Of a DNA stretch of 17,660 nucleotides, positions 1-7,398 are shown piece by piece; position 1 is the first letter of the stretch; each line of letters starts with the position of its first letter. Origin of the DNA: Bacillota bacterium (GTDB lineage Bacteria; Bacillota; Clostridia; Christensenellales; Aristaeellaceae); assembly GCA_023415145.1 (NCBI GenBank), contig JAEZLW010000209.1, positions 1-17,660 on the forward strand, read 5' to 3'. The position numbers and the translations under genes were made by a program. The notes under the pieces were generated by a model that was not told the origin of the DNA, did no database searches, and saw only the letters and a list, made by a program, of their open reading frames with translations.

Positions 1-2
1 TG

Positions 3-707
3 GAAATCGCCAATCGCCTCGTCCAGCTTCGCAAGCAAAGCAACCTTTCCCAGGAAGAACTGGCCATGCGGCTGGGCATCAGCAGGCAGGCGGTCTCCAA
101 ATGGGAGCGCGCGGAATCCTCCCCCGATACCGATAACCTGATCGCACTGGCATCTTTGTACAAGTTGTCCTTGGATGATTTGGTTCACTCCGAACTCCCG
201 CCGGAGCCTACCGCCTACACCCCCCCTTACCAGCCGGAAACAGTGTTTACGGCGGAAGTACCGACGCTGGACGGAAGCTACTTTGAAGTCAAAGGTGAAA
301 AAGAAGAAGATGCGCCCGCAAAGAAGGAGGATATTGATCCTCTGCCTGAGGGCAGCTTCTATGATACCAAGGAAGGACAAATGCACAAGGAGGGCTGGCT
401 GCATCGGGTGCCCTACCCCTTGTTCATCACCGCCCTGTACCTGGTGCTGGGTTTCATATTTCACCAATGGCACCCCGGCTGGCTCGTCTTTATGACCATC
501 CCCATCCACTACATGCCGGAGAAGGAAAAGACATTTCCGTATTTGCTTGGCAATCCGGTTATGATTTCACTGATCTACCTGATACTTGGCTTTTATCTGC
601 ACCTGTGGCATCCCGGCTGGCTGATTTTCTTGGCCATCCCCATCATACAGAGCACGCGGGTCGGCAAGAAGACCGAAAATACAGGGAAGAAAGCTGAGAA
701 TTCATAA
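3..707 (+). CDS. XRE-family HTH regulator with duplicated C-terminal membrane segment (5' end cut off)
   Basis: The reading frame is already open at base 3, so the start codon lies upstream of the window. The first ~60 visible residues form a Cro/C1-type helix-turn-helix, with QEELAMRLGISRQAVSKWE as the core and a typical DNLIALASLYKLSLDDLV end. A charged linker with no clear fold follows (about bases 190-400). Next come two copies of a hydrophobic segment, starting at bases 417 and 555 (138 bp apart), each ending in WHPGWL.F and a short IPI tail. Each copy is probably one or two membrane passes. XRE regulators with C-terminal membrane segments are common in Bacillota and are thought to sense envelope or small-molecule signals. 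The target is not visible here. The gene ends in a strong terminator, and the next gene is convergent. The HTH call is secure; the membrane role is inferred. Confidence 0.85.
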   Translation, partial: EIANRLVQLRKQSNLSQEELAMRLGISRQAVSKWERAESSPDTDNLIALASLYKLSLDDLVHSELPPEPTAYTPPYQPETVFTAEVPTLDGSYFEVKGEKEEDAPAKKEDIDPLPEGSFYDTKEGQMHKEGWLHRVPYPLFITALYLVLGFIFHQWHPGWLVFMTIPIHYMPEKEKTFPYLLGNPVMISLIYLILGFYLHLWHPGWLIFLAIPIIQSTRVGKKTENTGKKAENS

Positions 708-741
708 AAAAGCTGCTCCGGTTTTCGGAGCAGCATTTTTT
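706..741. terminator. Bidirectional intrinsic terminator
   Basis: A perfect 9-bp stem (712-720 with 726-734) has a GTTTT loop. It is flanked by A6 (706-711) on the left and T6 (736-741) on the right, so it can stop transcription on both strands. It sits between the convergent XRE gene and the acyltransferase homologue, two bases from the latter's stop codon. Confidence 0.93.
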
Positions 742-743
742 GA

Positions 744-1661
744 TTAGGCACTGACTTCTTTTTCTGCGGATGTAGGCTTGCCCGGCTTGGGCACATGATA
801 CTCGCACCTGGGATCATAGCGAACCGTAGCGGGAGGCTTTTCCAGCTCTTCCGGGTGGTTCAGGCAGTGGAGTATGGTGGCGAACAGGCGGGCGTACATG
901 GCGCCGGCGCTTACACGCTCGTCGGCGGTAACACCCACCGGCAGCACGCGCCTGCGCACGACTTTCCCATCGGGGGTCATAGCCACCTTGCGCTCCACGG
1001 TTCCCATGCTCACAAACATGCTGCTATTGCCGAAATTGTAAATGTGGTGATACACCGAATGCATGCCGATGGAGGCCATGTTGGTGATCCACAGACCAGC
1101 ATGGAAGGGACTGGCATCAATAAGCACCTTGGGAATAAGTCCATAACGGTCCATGAGCTTGACCAGCCCCATGACCGCGTTGGGCAATACAGGCATCGAT
1201 AGCATACCCCTTGCAAACTTCAGGGTAAAATTGCTTTTCTCCATAGGCCGGTTAGCCGCCACTGCCTCGTTAACCCGCTGCGCCACATCGAATATGGTGT
1301 CCGTGGGGTCAAAAAACAGCTTGATGGTGGTTTCCTCAATGGAATCATCCTTCGTATCCCGCAAAAGAGCGAAGGAAACGGACAATTCCTTGCGGGAATA
1401 CAGCTGCTTGTTCATGATAAAGCGGTTGATTTCTGGAAATTGGGAAACACCGCGCACGTAGGCAGCGATGATCAACTGCTTGAAAGTGATTTTATTGCCC
1501 TTTGCGCTTTGATCGGCAATATACCGGGCAAGGATCTCATAATCCAGCTCCTGCTGCAAAAACACCTGGGCGTCACAGCGCTGCGGCATAAAATACGGGG
1601 TTGCCTGGATGATGGGGTCCTTATGTTTGAATCTGCGCCCCTCCGGCCGGAATCCGAACAT
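744..1661 (-). CDS. 2-oxoacid dehydrogenase E2 / CAT-fold acyltransferase homologue, catalytic His absent
   Basis: This 305-residue stand-alone protein resembles the catalytic domain of dihydrolipoamide acyltransferases (E2) and chloramphenicol acetyltransferase. It has no lipoyl or E1/E3-binding domain. Visible landmarks are an early FKQLIIAAYVRGVSQFPEINRF segment, an ITNMASIGMHSVYHHIYNFG segment matching the E2 active-site strand, and a C-terminal block ending NHPEELEKPP. The canonical DHRxxDG motif reads DERVSAG (903-923), so both the general-base His and the following Asp are replaced. Classical acyl transfer is therefore doubtful. I chose the ATG at 1661 because GGAAAGG lies 9 nt upstream and the MFGxRxxGRR start fits the family. 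The frame stays open upstream to 1754, with another ATG at 1670. The gene is monocistronic, with a promoter at 1794-1822 and the shared terminator at its end. Confidence 0.78.
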   Translation of the reverse strand: MFGFRPEGRRFKHKDPIIQATPYFMPQRCDAQVFLQQELDYEILARYIADQSAKGNKITFKQLIIAAYVRGVSQFPEINRFIMNKQLYSRKELSVSFALLRDTKDDSIEETTIKLFFDPTDTIFDVAQRVNEAVAANRPMEKSNFTLKFARGMLSMPVLPNAVMGLVKLMDRYGLIPKVLIDASPFHAGLWITNMASIGMHSVYHHIYNFGNSSMFVSMGTVERKVAMTPDGKVVRRRVLPVGVTADERVSAGAMYARLFATILHCLNHPEELEKPPATVRYDPRCEYHVPKPGKPTSAEKEVSA

Positions 1662-1793
1662 GCGATCCATCCTTTCCGTGTTCAAATTTTTCGGAACGGG
1701 CGGCAAGCTATGATGATTGCTAAATGAAAGAAAAAAGATATGGCCCGGGCGCATATATCGCCTGAGCTATCCGCTACATTGCCGCACAAAGCT

Positions 1794-1822
1794 ATTGTAT
1801 CCTGTTACATTGCTTACGTCAA
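1794..1822 (-). promoter_or_regulatory. Sigma-A-type promoter for the E2-like gene
   Basis: On the minus strand TTGACG (1817-1822) and TACAAT (1794-1799) are separated by exactly 17 bp. Transcription would start near 1787, giving a leader of about 125 nt before the ATG at 1661. Confidence 0.75.
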
Positions 1823-1898
1823 TGACAAATGGAAGCAGTTCCGTATGAATGCCGGCTTTGAGAAATTCGGGGTCGCCGCTTACATAATCCTTGGGTGG

Positions 1899-2105
1899 CT
1901 TGGAGGGCCGCAGTCCTCCAAGTACAATCATTTGCACTGGCTCAGCCGGTGCAAATGGATTTCCCCAAAGGGCGAGCTTGCCCGCCCGACGGGAAATCAA
2001 CTCCTGCAACCGGATTTCGCCCGGAATTTTCGTGAGAAAATTCAGAAATCCGGCCTCTTCGCCTCCAAAAGCGCTTACGGCAAGGACGAAAGCGCTTTTG
2101 GAGGC
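1899..2105. repeat. Cluster of five consecutive hairpins in an intergenic region
   Basis: This stretch holds no gene I can support; the frames that stay open have no ribosome binding site or recognisable product. It contains five inverted repeats in a row. They are: 1899-1922 (8-bp stem); 1929-1957 (13 bp including one G-U, 3-nt loop); 1959-1997 (7-bp outer stem with an inner GGGC/GCCC); 2010-2053 (9-bp stem, internal loop, then an 8-bp stem closed by GTGA); and 2061-2105 (16-bp perfect stem, 13-nt loop). On the plus strand the fourth carries a GNRA tetraloop. The cluster lies between two outward-facing promoters. It could be a structured RNA with its own promoter, a palindromic dispersed repeat, or a protein-binding region. 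Confidence 0.8.
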
Positions 2106-2122
2106 TAGGAATGGATAGATTA

Positions 2123-2151
2123 TTGACAACTTTACTAGGAAATGATACAAT
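2123..2151 (+). promoter_or_regulatory. Consensus sigma-A promoter of the methionine operon
   Basis: TTGACA (2123-2128) and TACAAT (2146-2151) are separated by 17 bp. Transcription would start near 2158, about 94 nt before metA. It is the best promoter in the window by sequence. Confidence 0.85.
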
Positions 2152-2163
2152 CCAACCACGCCG

Positions 2164-2196
2164 AAAGGCCATCCCTTTTTCTGGGATGGCTTTTTT
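2164..2196 (+). terminator. Terminator-like hairpin in the metA leader (possible attenuator)
   Basis: An 8-bp G/C-rich stem (2168-2175 with 2183-2190, loop TTTTTCT) is extended by A-T and G-U pairs from 2164 and followed by T6 (2191-2196). It has the form of a plus-strand intrinsic terminator. It begins only a few bases after the predicted start of the metA transcript and 55 bases before the metA start codon. I see no riboswitch or T-box fold between promoter and hairpin, and no good second promoter between hairpin and metA. Confidence 0.75.
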
Positions 2197-2236
2197 GAAA
2201 AATTCCGGCTGAATGTTGTTTCAATAGCATGAGGAC

Positions 2237-2244
2237 AAGGAGGT
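2237..2244 (+). promoter_or_regulatory. Strong ribosome binding site of metA
   Basis: AAGGAGGT lies 7 nt before the ATG at 2252, which fixes the metA start. It lies partly inside a small GGAC/GTCC inverted repeat (2233-2246). Confidence 0.85.
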
Positions 2245-2251
2245 CCTGCGT

Positions 2252-3184
2252 ATGCCCGTCAAAATTCCCGATGCCCTCCCGGCCACCAGAATCCTCACGC
2301 AGGAAAACATATTCGTGATGACGGAAAAGCGGTCCGCTTCCCAGGATATACGTCCGCTTCACATTGCGATCCTGAACCTGATGCCCACCAAAGAGGATAC
2401 GGAGACGCAGCTATTGCGTGTGATCGGGAATACGCCGCTGCAGGTGGAGATCACGCTTTTGCATACGGAAAGCTATAATTCCCGCAACGTGGATCACCAG
2501 CACCTGTCTGCCTTCTACCGTACCTTTGCCGATGTGAAAAACGAATACTTCGACGGTGTGATCATTACCGGCGCACCGGTGGAAAAGCTGGATTTTGAGG
2601 ATGTGCATTACTGGCAGGAGCTGCAAAACATCATGGCCTGGGCCGATGAGCGGGCTTTCAGCACGCTGTTCATCTGCTGGGCAGCCCAGGCGGGGCTGCA
2701 CTACCACTACGGCATTCACAAGAGGCCCTTGCCGAAAAAAATGTTCGGCGTGTTTCCACACAAGGTGCTGATAAAGGATTCCAAGCTGGTGCGCGGTTTT
2801 GACGATGTGTTCTATATCCCTGTCAGCCGTCATACGGGGCTTGTGGAGGAAGAAGTGCTGGCCTGCAATGACCTTCACGTTCTGGCCGCCTCCGAGGAAT
2901 CGGGCATGGGCCTCATTGCCAGCCAGGACGGACGCAGGGTGTTTGCCACCGGGCACAGCGAGTATAACGCCAACACCCTGGCCAACGAATATTTCCGCGA
3001 TATCAGCAAAGGGCTTGAGATACAGGTTCCCAAATACTACTTCCCTCAGGATGACCCGAAAAACGAGCCGCTCGTCCGCTGGCGCAGCCATGCAAATTTG
3101 CTGTTTGCCAACTGGCTGAACTACTTCGTCTATCAGGAGACGCCTTACGAGCTAAGCGATCTGGCTTTCAAAAGGGGGCGGTAG
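2252..3184 (+). CDS. metA: Homoserine O-acetyltransferase, MetA family
   Basis: MetA acylates the hydroxyl of L-homoserine, the first step committed to methionine in the cytoplasm. The protein has 310 residues, the normal family length. Catalytic Cys142 lies in FICWAAQAGL, and the partner residues His235 and Glu237 lie in ATGHSEY, at the family's standard numbering. Residue 111 is Glu (TGAPVEKL). Published work on this family links Glu111 to acetyl-CoA use and Gly111 to succinyl-CoA use, so I predict O-acetylhomoserine as product. The product name metA is kept for the fold; some annotations use metAA. The start is fixed by AAGGAGGT. It is the first gene of metA-metF-activation subunit-metH, with three bases between its stop and the metF start. 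Confidence 0.95.
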   Translation: MPVKIPDALPATRILTQENIFVMTEKRSASQDIRPLHIAILNLMPTKEDTETQLLRVIGNTPLQVEITLLHTESYNSRNVDHQHLSAFYRTFADVKNEYFDGVIITGAPVEKLDFEDVHYWQELQNIMAWADERAFSTLFICWAAQAGLHYHYGIHKRPLPKKMFGVFPHKVLIKDSKLVRGFDDVFYIPVSRHTGLVEEEVLACNDLHVLAASEESGMGLIASQDGRRVFATGHSEYNANTLANEYFRDISKGLEIQVPKYYFPQDDPKNEPLVRWRSHANLLFANWLNYFVYQETPYELSDLAFKRGR

Positions 3185-3187
3185 CAT

Positions 3188-4054
3188 ATGCGGATTCCTT
3201 CCCTGCTCAACGATGGCCGGGTGCACATTTCCTGCGAAATCTTCCCGCCCAAGGAGTTTTCGGGCCTAAATCAGGCGGTGAATGTTGCCCGGGAGATCGC
3301 CGTTCTTTCCCCGGCATTTATCAGCGTTACCTACGGTGCCGCCGGGAATACCGCTGCCCATACGCTGGAAATTGCCCGGGCGGTGAAGGAAGCCGGCTGC
3401 ACGCCTCTGTACCACCTGACCTGCGCCACCTCCACGACAGACCAAATCCATCAACGGCTGAACGAGATTCAGGCGGAAGGGATTGAAAATGTACTTGCAC
3501 TGCGGGGAGATATTCCTGAGGGTACTGTTTTCCCCGGCCCCAGGCAGTACAGGTATGCTTCCGACCTTATAGCCCAGGTGAACTCGTTCGGCGGCTTCGC
3601 CGTCGGGGCGGCCTGCTATCCCGAAGGTCATCCCGAATCGCCTTCCAAAGACACTGATCTTGACAACCTTCGCCGAAAGGTGGACGCCGGGGTAGACTTT
3701 TTGACGACGCAGCTGTTTTTTGACAACAATGTCCTTTACAACTTTCTTTACCGGGCATTGCAAAAGGGCATTTCCGTTCCCATCGCGGCGGGGATCATGC
3801 CGGTGGTAAACGCCGCCCGGATCAAGCGCATGTGTTCTCTGTCCGGTGCGTCGCTGCCGCCCCGCTTTGTTGCTATCGTGGACAGATTTTCTCAAAATCC
3901 CAAAGCCATGCGCCAGGCAGGCATCGCCTTTGCTACCGAACAGATCATCGATCTCATCGCCAACGGTGTCAACAACATCCACATCTACACCATGAACCGG
4001 CCTCAAATCGCTGCCGCCATCTTTCAAAACCTGTCGGACATTTTAGGGGAATAG
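3188..4054 (+). CDS. metF: 5,10-methylenetetrahydrofolate reductase
   Basis: MetF reduces 5,10-methylene-THF to 5-methyl-THF, the methyl donor for MetH encoded further along the operon. The protein is a 288-residue FAD-dependent TIM barrel, the usual length of the bacterial enzyme. Visible landmarks in order are SCEIFPPK (Glu17, matching the catalytic Glu28 of E. coli MetF), SVTYGAAG, YHLTCA, ALRGD, GAACYPEGHPES, TQLFFD and AAGIMPV. A G-rich Shine-Dalgarno sequence lies in the last codons of metA, indicating tight coupling. Nothing in the sequence shows whether NADH or a ferredoxin/flavoprotein partner is the electron donor; in anaerobic Clostridia either is possible. Confidence 0.95.
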   Translation: MRIPSLLNDGRVHISCEIFPPKEFSGLNQAVNVAREIAVLSPAFISVTYGAAGNTAAHTLEIARAVKEAGCTPLYHLTCATSTTDQIHQRLNEIQAEGIENVLALRGDIPEGTVFPGPRQYRYASDLIAQVNSFGGFAVGAACYPEGHPESPSKDTDLDNLRRKVDAGVDFLTTQLFFDNNVLYNFLYRALQKGISVPIAAGIMPVVNAARIKRMCSLSGASLPPRFVAIVDRFSQNPKAMRQAGIAFATEQIIDLIANGVNNIHIYTMNRPQIAAAIFQNLSDILGE

Positions 4055-4057
4055 GCC

Positions 4058-4702
4058 GTGGAAGAGGAAATCAGCCGCAAAACCATTGCCAAATACCTGG
4101 GCTACCGGGGCAAAGCGCTGGATGAACCCACCGCCGCGCTGGTGGAGGAAGCCATCAATGAGCTTTCTGCCATTCCGCCCCGCCATGTCCTACTCCGGCT
4201 TCCGCTTTCTATCTCGGAAAACACAGTGCACATTGGAAGCCTGGCCATGGAAAGCAAAAGCCTGGCCGCCCATTTGAAGGACTGTCGGGAGGCTGTTCTA
4301 TTGGCGGCCACTTTGGGCGTGCAGGCGGATCAAATCATCCGCTGCGCCTCCTTATTGCACATGAGCCGTGCGGTGGTATTGCAAGCATGTGCCGCAGCCA
4401 AGCTGGAAGCCTACCTTAATGCAACAGGTGAAGCGTTGGCTCAAGAATTTATGAAGGAAAGCCTGTTTCTAGCGCCCAGGTTCAGCCCCGGCTACGGCGA
4501 TTTATCCCTTTCCTGCCAGGGGGAGCTGCTTCATCTGTTGGAAGCCGGCAAGCGCATCGGCCTTGGGCTGACGGCGGAGCATATGCTCACACCCAGCAAA
4601 TCGGTGACTGCTATCCTTGGCCTGTCCAATGAAAAACAAACTGCCTGCTATCAGGTATGCCAAAGGTGCCCGCACCTGGCCTGCCCTTTTCGGGAGGAAT
4701 GA
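4058..4702 (+). CDS. Stand-alone MetH reactivation subunit (B12-dependent methionine synthase activation domain)
   Basis: This 214-residue protein corresponds to the C-terminal activation domain of long MetH enzymes, which binds S-adenosylmethionine and reductively methylates inactive cob(II)alamin. The diagnostic part is RFSPGYGDLSL (Arg141 to Leu151), matching the SAM-binding RxxPGY motif, followed by KRIGLGLTAEHMLTPSKSVTAILGLS. The C-terminus carries C197-x3-C201-x2-C204-x4-C209. This cysteine set is absent from E. coli MetH and might bind a metal or Fe-S centre (inference). The start is GTG at 4058, three bases after the metF stop. The stop codon overlaps the first possible metH ATG (ATGA at 4699). 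Its position directly before a MetH lacking this domain strongly supports a role in trans. Confidence 0.88.
   Translation: MEEEISRKTIAKYLGYRGKALDEPTAALVEEAINELSAIPPRHVLLRLPLSISENTVHIGSLAMESKSLAAHLKDCREAVLLAATLGVQADQIIRCASLLHMSRAVVLQACAAAKLEAYLNATGEALAQEFMKESLFLAPRFSPGYGDLSLSCQGELLHLLEAGKRIGLGLTAEHMLTPSKSVTAILGLSNEKQTACYQVCQRCPHLACPFREE
4692..4697 (+). promoter_or_regulatory. Ribosome binding site deciding the metH start
   Basis: GGGAGG is followed by three in-frame ATG codons at 4699, 4702 and 4705. Only the third has a normal 7-nt spacer. The frame also stays open to an ATG at 4657, but that codon lies deep inside the previous gene and would add residues of no recognisable domain. Confidence 0.7.
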
Positions 4703-4704
4703 TG

Positions 4705-7074
4705 ATGAATTTTTTGAAAGCCCTGGGAACAAAATTGCTGTTCGTAGATGGCGGCCTTGGCACCATGCTGCAAAGCATGGGCCTTACCGGCGGCCAACCG
4801 CCGGGATCATGGAACCTTGAGCATCCCGACCGGGTGCGCAAGGTGCATGAGGCTTACCTTGCGGCCGGCTGCGACATCATCACATCCAATACCTTCGTGG
4901 TGGATGCGCTGCACTTCGGGGACCAGGCTGGTCAGATCGTGCGCGCCGGTGTTTCCTTGGTCAAGGAAGCGGTGAAAGGCGCGGGCAGAGGAATCGTAGC
5001 CTTTGATCTAGGCCCCACAGGCAAGCTTTTGCAGCCCTTTGGTGATCTGCCCTTTGAAACGGCGGTAACGCTGTTTGGCGATATGGCTGAAGCCGGCGCA
5101 CAGGCCGGGGCGGATGTGATCTTTATCGAAACCGTATCCGACAGTTACGAAATCAAAGCGGCGGTGCTGGGCTGCCGGGAGCGGACCAACCTTCCCATCG
5201 TAGTCACCATGATGGTGAACGAAAACGAAAAGTTGCTCACAGGCGGCGATATCCCGGGCATGGTGGCCATGCTGGAGGGACTTCAAGTAACCGCCTTGGG
5301 CTTGAACTGCGGCCTGGGCCCAAAGCAGATGTTTCCACTTCTTGCGAAAGTGATGAATTATACCTCACTGCCGGTGCAGGTTTGCCCCAACGCAGGCCTG
5401 CCGCATCTTTCGAATGGCGTAACGCGGTTTATGCTCTCTCCCGAGGATTTTGCAAAGGAAATGGAAGAGCTTGTTAGGCTTGGTCCATGGCTGATGGGAG
5501 GCTGCTGCGGCACCACGCCTGAGCATATCGCAGCCATGATCAGGCGGCTCAAGGATGCCAGGCCCAAACCCATCGTACCCAAAGATGACACCATCGTCTG
5601 TTCCTATGGAAAAACAGTAGTATTCGGAGAAGCGCCCATCCTCATCGGCGAGCGCATCAACCCCACCGGCAAGCCGCGGCTTAAGCAGGCGCTGAAGGAA
5701 GGGGACATGGCCTATCTTCAGCAGGAAGCCGCCGGGCAGCAGGAAAACGGCGCTCATATGCTGGATGTGAACGTAGGCCTTCCCGGAATCGAGGAATCTG
5801 TCGTACTGAAACAGGCAGTGGAAAGCCTGCAGGCCATAAGCGACCTGCCGCTGCAAATTGACACCGCCGATGCAAAGGCTCTGGAGGCAGCGCTGCGTAT
5901 ATACAACGGCAAGGCGCTGGTGAACTCCGTCACCGGCAAAGCATCCTCCATGGCGGCGGTCTTCCCGCTGATCAAAAAGTACGGCGGTGCGGTGGTTGCG
6001 CTGCCCCTTGACGAATCCGGCATCCCATCCACAGCCGACGGGCGCATTGATATTGCCCGGAAGATCCTGGAGGAAGCGCAGCGCTTTGGCATCCCGAAAA
6101 AAGACATCCTGCTGGATGGGCTGACCATGACCGTCAGCACCGATAAAAACGCCGCCTTGGTCACCATAAAAACCATCCGCCGGGCCAAGGAAGAACTGGG
6201 CCTGAAAACAATCCTGGGTGTATCCAACGTATCCTTTGGCCTGCCCCGGCGGGAAAAGCTGAACGCGGTCTTCTTCGCCATGACCTTGGCTGCCGGGCTG
6301 GATGCCGCCATCATGAATCCCCACTCCGTGCCCATGATGGAGGCATATCTGGCGGGCACCGCCATCGCCGGGCGGGATGAGCAGTTTCAAAACTATATCT
6401 TGGCCTTCGGCGGACAGGAGGCACCAACGGCCCCTTCTGTGGTCAAGGGTGAGCCGGGCCTGAAAGAAGCGGTGCTCAAGGGGCTATCTTCTCAGGCCGG
6501 CAAGGCGGCTCAGGCGTTGCTTCAAGAAGGACGCCAGCCCTTGTCCCTGGTGGAGGAGGAGCTGATCCCCGCCCTATCTCAGGTGGGCAGCGGCTTTGAA
6601 ACGGGCAGGCTGTTTTTGCCCCAGCTTTTGATGAGCGCTGAGGCTGCCAAAGCCGCCTTTGACAAGCTTCGGGCAGAGCTTATAGCTTCCGGCCAGGAAG
6701 CGAAAAGCAGGGGAAAAATCCTGCTGGCCACCGTGGAAGGGGACATTCACGACATCGGCAAAAACATCGTGAAGGTGCTCCTGGAAAACTACGGCTTTCA
6801 GGTCATCGACCTGGGCCGGGATGTTCCGGCGGATTCAGTGGTGGAAACAGCCATCCGGGAGGACATCCGCCTGGTAGGCCTGTCCGCGCTGATGACCACC
6901 ACTGTTCCCGGCATGGAAAAAACCATCCGTTTGCTTCGGGAGCACAAGCCCGGAACCTTAGTCATGGTGGGCGGTGCGGTACTCACGGAAGAATACGCCA
7001 GGCAAATCAGCGCCGACTTCTATGGAAAGGACGCCATGGCCTCGGTGAGTTACGCGATGCAGGTGTTCGCTTAG
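4705..7074 (+). CDS. metH: Cobalamin-dependent methionine synthase, three-domain form without activation domain
   Basis: MetH transfers a methyl group from 5-methyl-THF to cobalamin and then to homocysteine. With the ATG at 4705 it has 789 residues. Domain 1 (about 1-300) is the homocysteine-binding barrel, with zinc ligands Cys202 (LNCG) and Cys267/Cys268 (GGCCGTTP). The 65-residue spacing matches Thermotoga MetH. Domain 2 (about 310-570) is the pterin-binding barrel, with GERINPTGK near its start. Domain 3 (about 580-789) is the cobalamin cap and Rossmann domain. It carries GDIHDIGKN, where His682 is the predicted lower axial cobalt ligand, and VGLSALMTTT and MVGGAVLT further on. The protein ends where E. 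coli MetH would enter its activation domain, which the preceding gene supplies. No intrinsic terminator follows directly. Confidence 0.95.
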   Translation: MNFLKALGTKLLFVDGGLGTMLQSMGLTGGQPPGSWNLEHPDRVRKVHEAYLAAGCDIITSNTFVVDALHFGDQAGQIVRAGVSLVKEAVKGAGRGIVAFDLGPTGKLLQPFGDLPFETAVTLFGDMAEAGAQAGADVIFIETVSDSYEIKAAVLGCRERTNLPIVVTMMVNENEKLLTGGDIPGMVAMLEGLQVTALGLNCGLGPKQMFPLLAKVMNYTSLPVQVCPNAGLPHLSNGVTRFMLSPEDFAKEMEELVRLGPWLMGGCCGTTPEHIAAMIRRLKDARPKPIVPKDDTIVCSYGKTVVFGEAPILIGERINPTGKPRLKQALKEGDMAYLQQEAAGQQENGAHMLDVNVGLPGIEESVVLKQAVESLQAISDLPLQIDTADAKALEAALRIYNGKALVNSVTGKASSMAAVFPLIKKYGGAVVALPLDESGIPSTADGRIDIARKILEEAQRFGIPKKDILLDGLTMTVSTDKNAALVTIKTIRRAKEELGLKTILGVSNVSFGLPRREKLNAVFFAMTLAAGLDAAIMNPHSVPMMEAYLAGTAIAGRDEQFQNYILAFGGQEAPTAPSVVKGEPGLKEAVLKGLSSQAGKAAQALLQEGRQPLSLVEEELIPALSQVGSGFETGRLFLPQLLMSAEAAKAAFDKLRAELIASGQEAKSRGKILLATVEGDIHDIGKNIVKVLLENYGFQVIDLGRDVPADSVVETAIREDIRLVGLSALMTTTVPGMEKTIRLLREHKPGTLVMVGGAVLTEEYARQISADFYGKDAMASVSYAMQVFA

Positions 7075-7100
7075 CCAGGCGACGCTGATCCGCAAGCTCC

Positions 7101-7310
7101 ATCGTCGCGCTGGTTCGCTGTCGCTCCCATCGCTTCGTTTCGCTAGATTCCTTCGCCTCGCTTCATCACTCCATCTGGCTCAATCGTCGCACTGGTTCGC
7201 TGTCGCTCCCATCGCTTCGTTTCGCTAGATTCCTTCGCCTCGCTTCATCCCTCCATCTGGCTCAATCGGCGCGCTGGTTCGCTACCGCTCCCATCGCTTG
7301 TTTCGCCAGC
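7101..7310 (+). repeat. 82-bp tandem repeat, two near-identical copies and a degenerate third
   Basis: Copy 1 (7101-7182) and copy 2 (7183-7264) differ at only two positions. A third copy (from 7265 to about 7310) keeps the first half and then decays. Copy 1 has 31 C, 27 T, 16 G and 8 A, so the plus strand is strongly pyrimidine-biased and full of TCGC/TTCGC words. It begins 26 bases after the metH stop codon. It encodes no recognisable protein. A C-rich, G-poor transcript is what Rho-dependent termination uses, so a role in ending the met transcript is possible. A dispersed intergenic repeat is the alternative. Confidence 0.85.
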
Positions 7311-7398
7311 CTCCTCCACCCCTCCATCATCCGCCACTGGCGGGGTCTGGGTTCCGGAGCCACCAGCGGCGCTCGGTTCACTCACCCCTGGACCCCTG

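Noticed and set aside
1767..2159. 130-residue minus-strand open frame, and overlapping plus-strand frames, in the metA upstream region
   Set aside because: They cover the hairpin cluster and a promoter, have no ribosome binding site, and the translations match no family I know. Palindromic DNA tends to stay open in several frames.
1740..2251. SAM riboswitch or T-box leader before metA
   Set aside because: I looked for S-box and T-box consensus segments and found none. The GGGTGG at 1893-1898 lacks the ACCGCG that follows it in a T-box. The predicted start near 2158 also leaves no room.
5365..6390. Long minus-strand open frame inside metH
   Set aside because: It is antisense to a gene with clear domains and has no family signature; high-GC third positions explain the open frame.
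7101..7310. CRISPR array
   Set aside because: The 82-bp units are directly adjacent with no unique spacers, and there are only two good copies.
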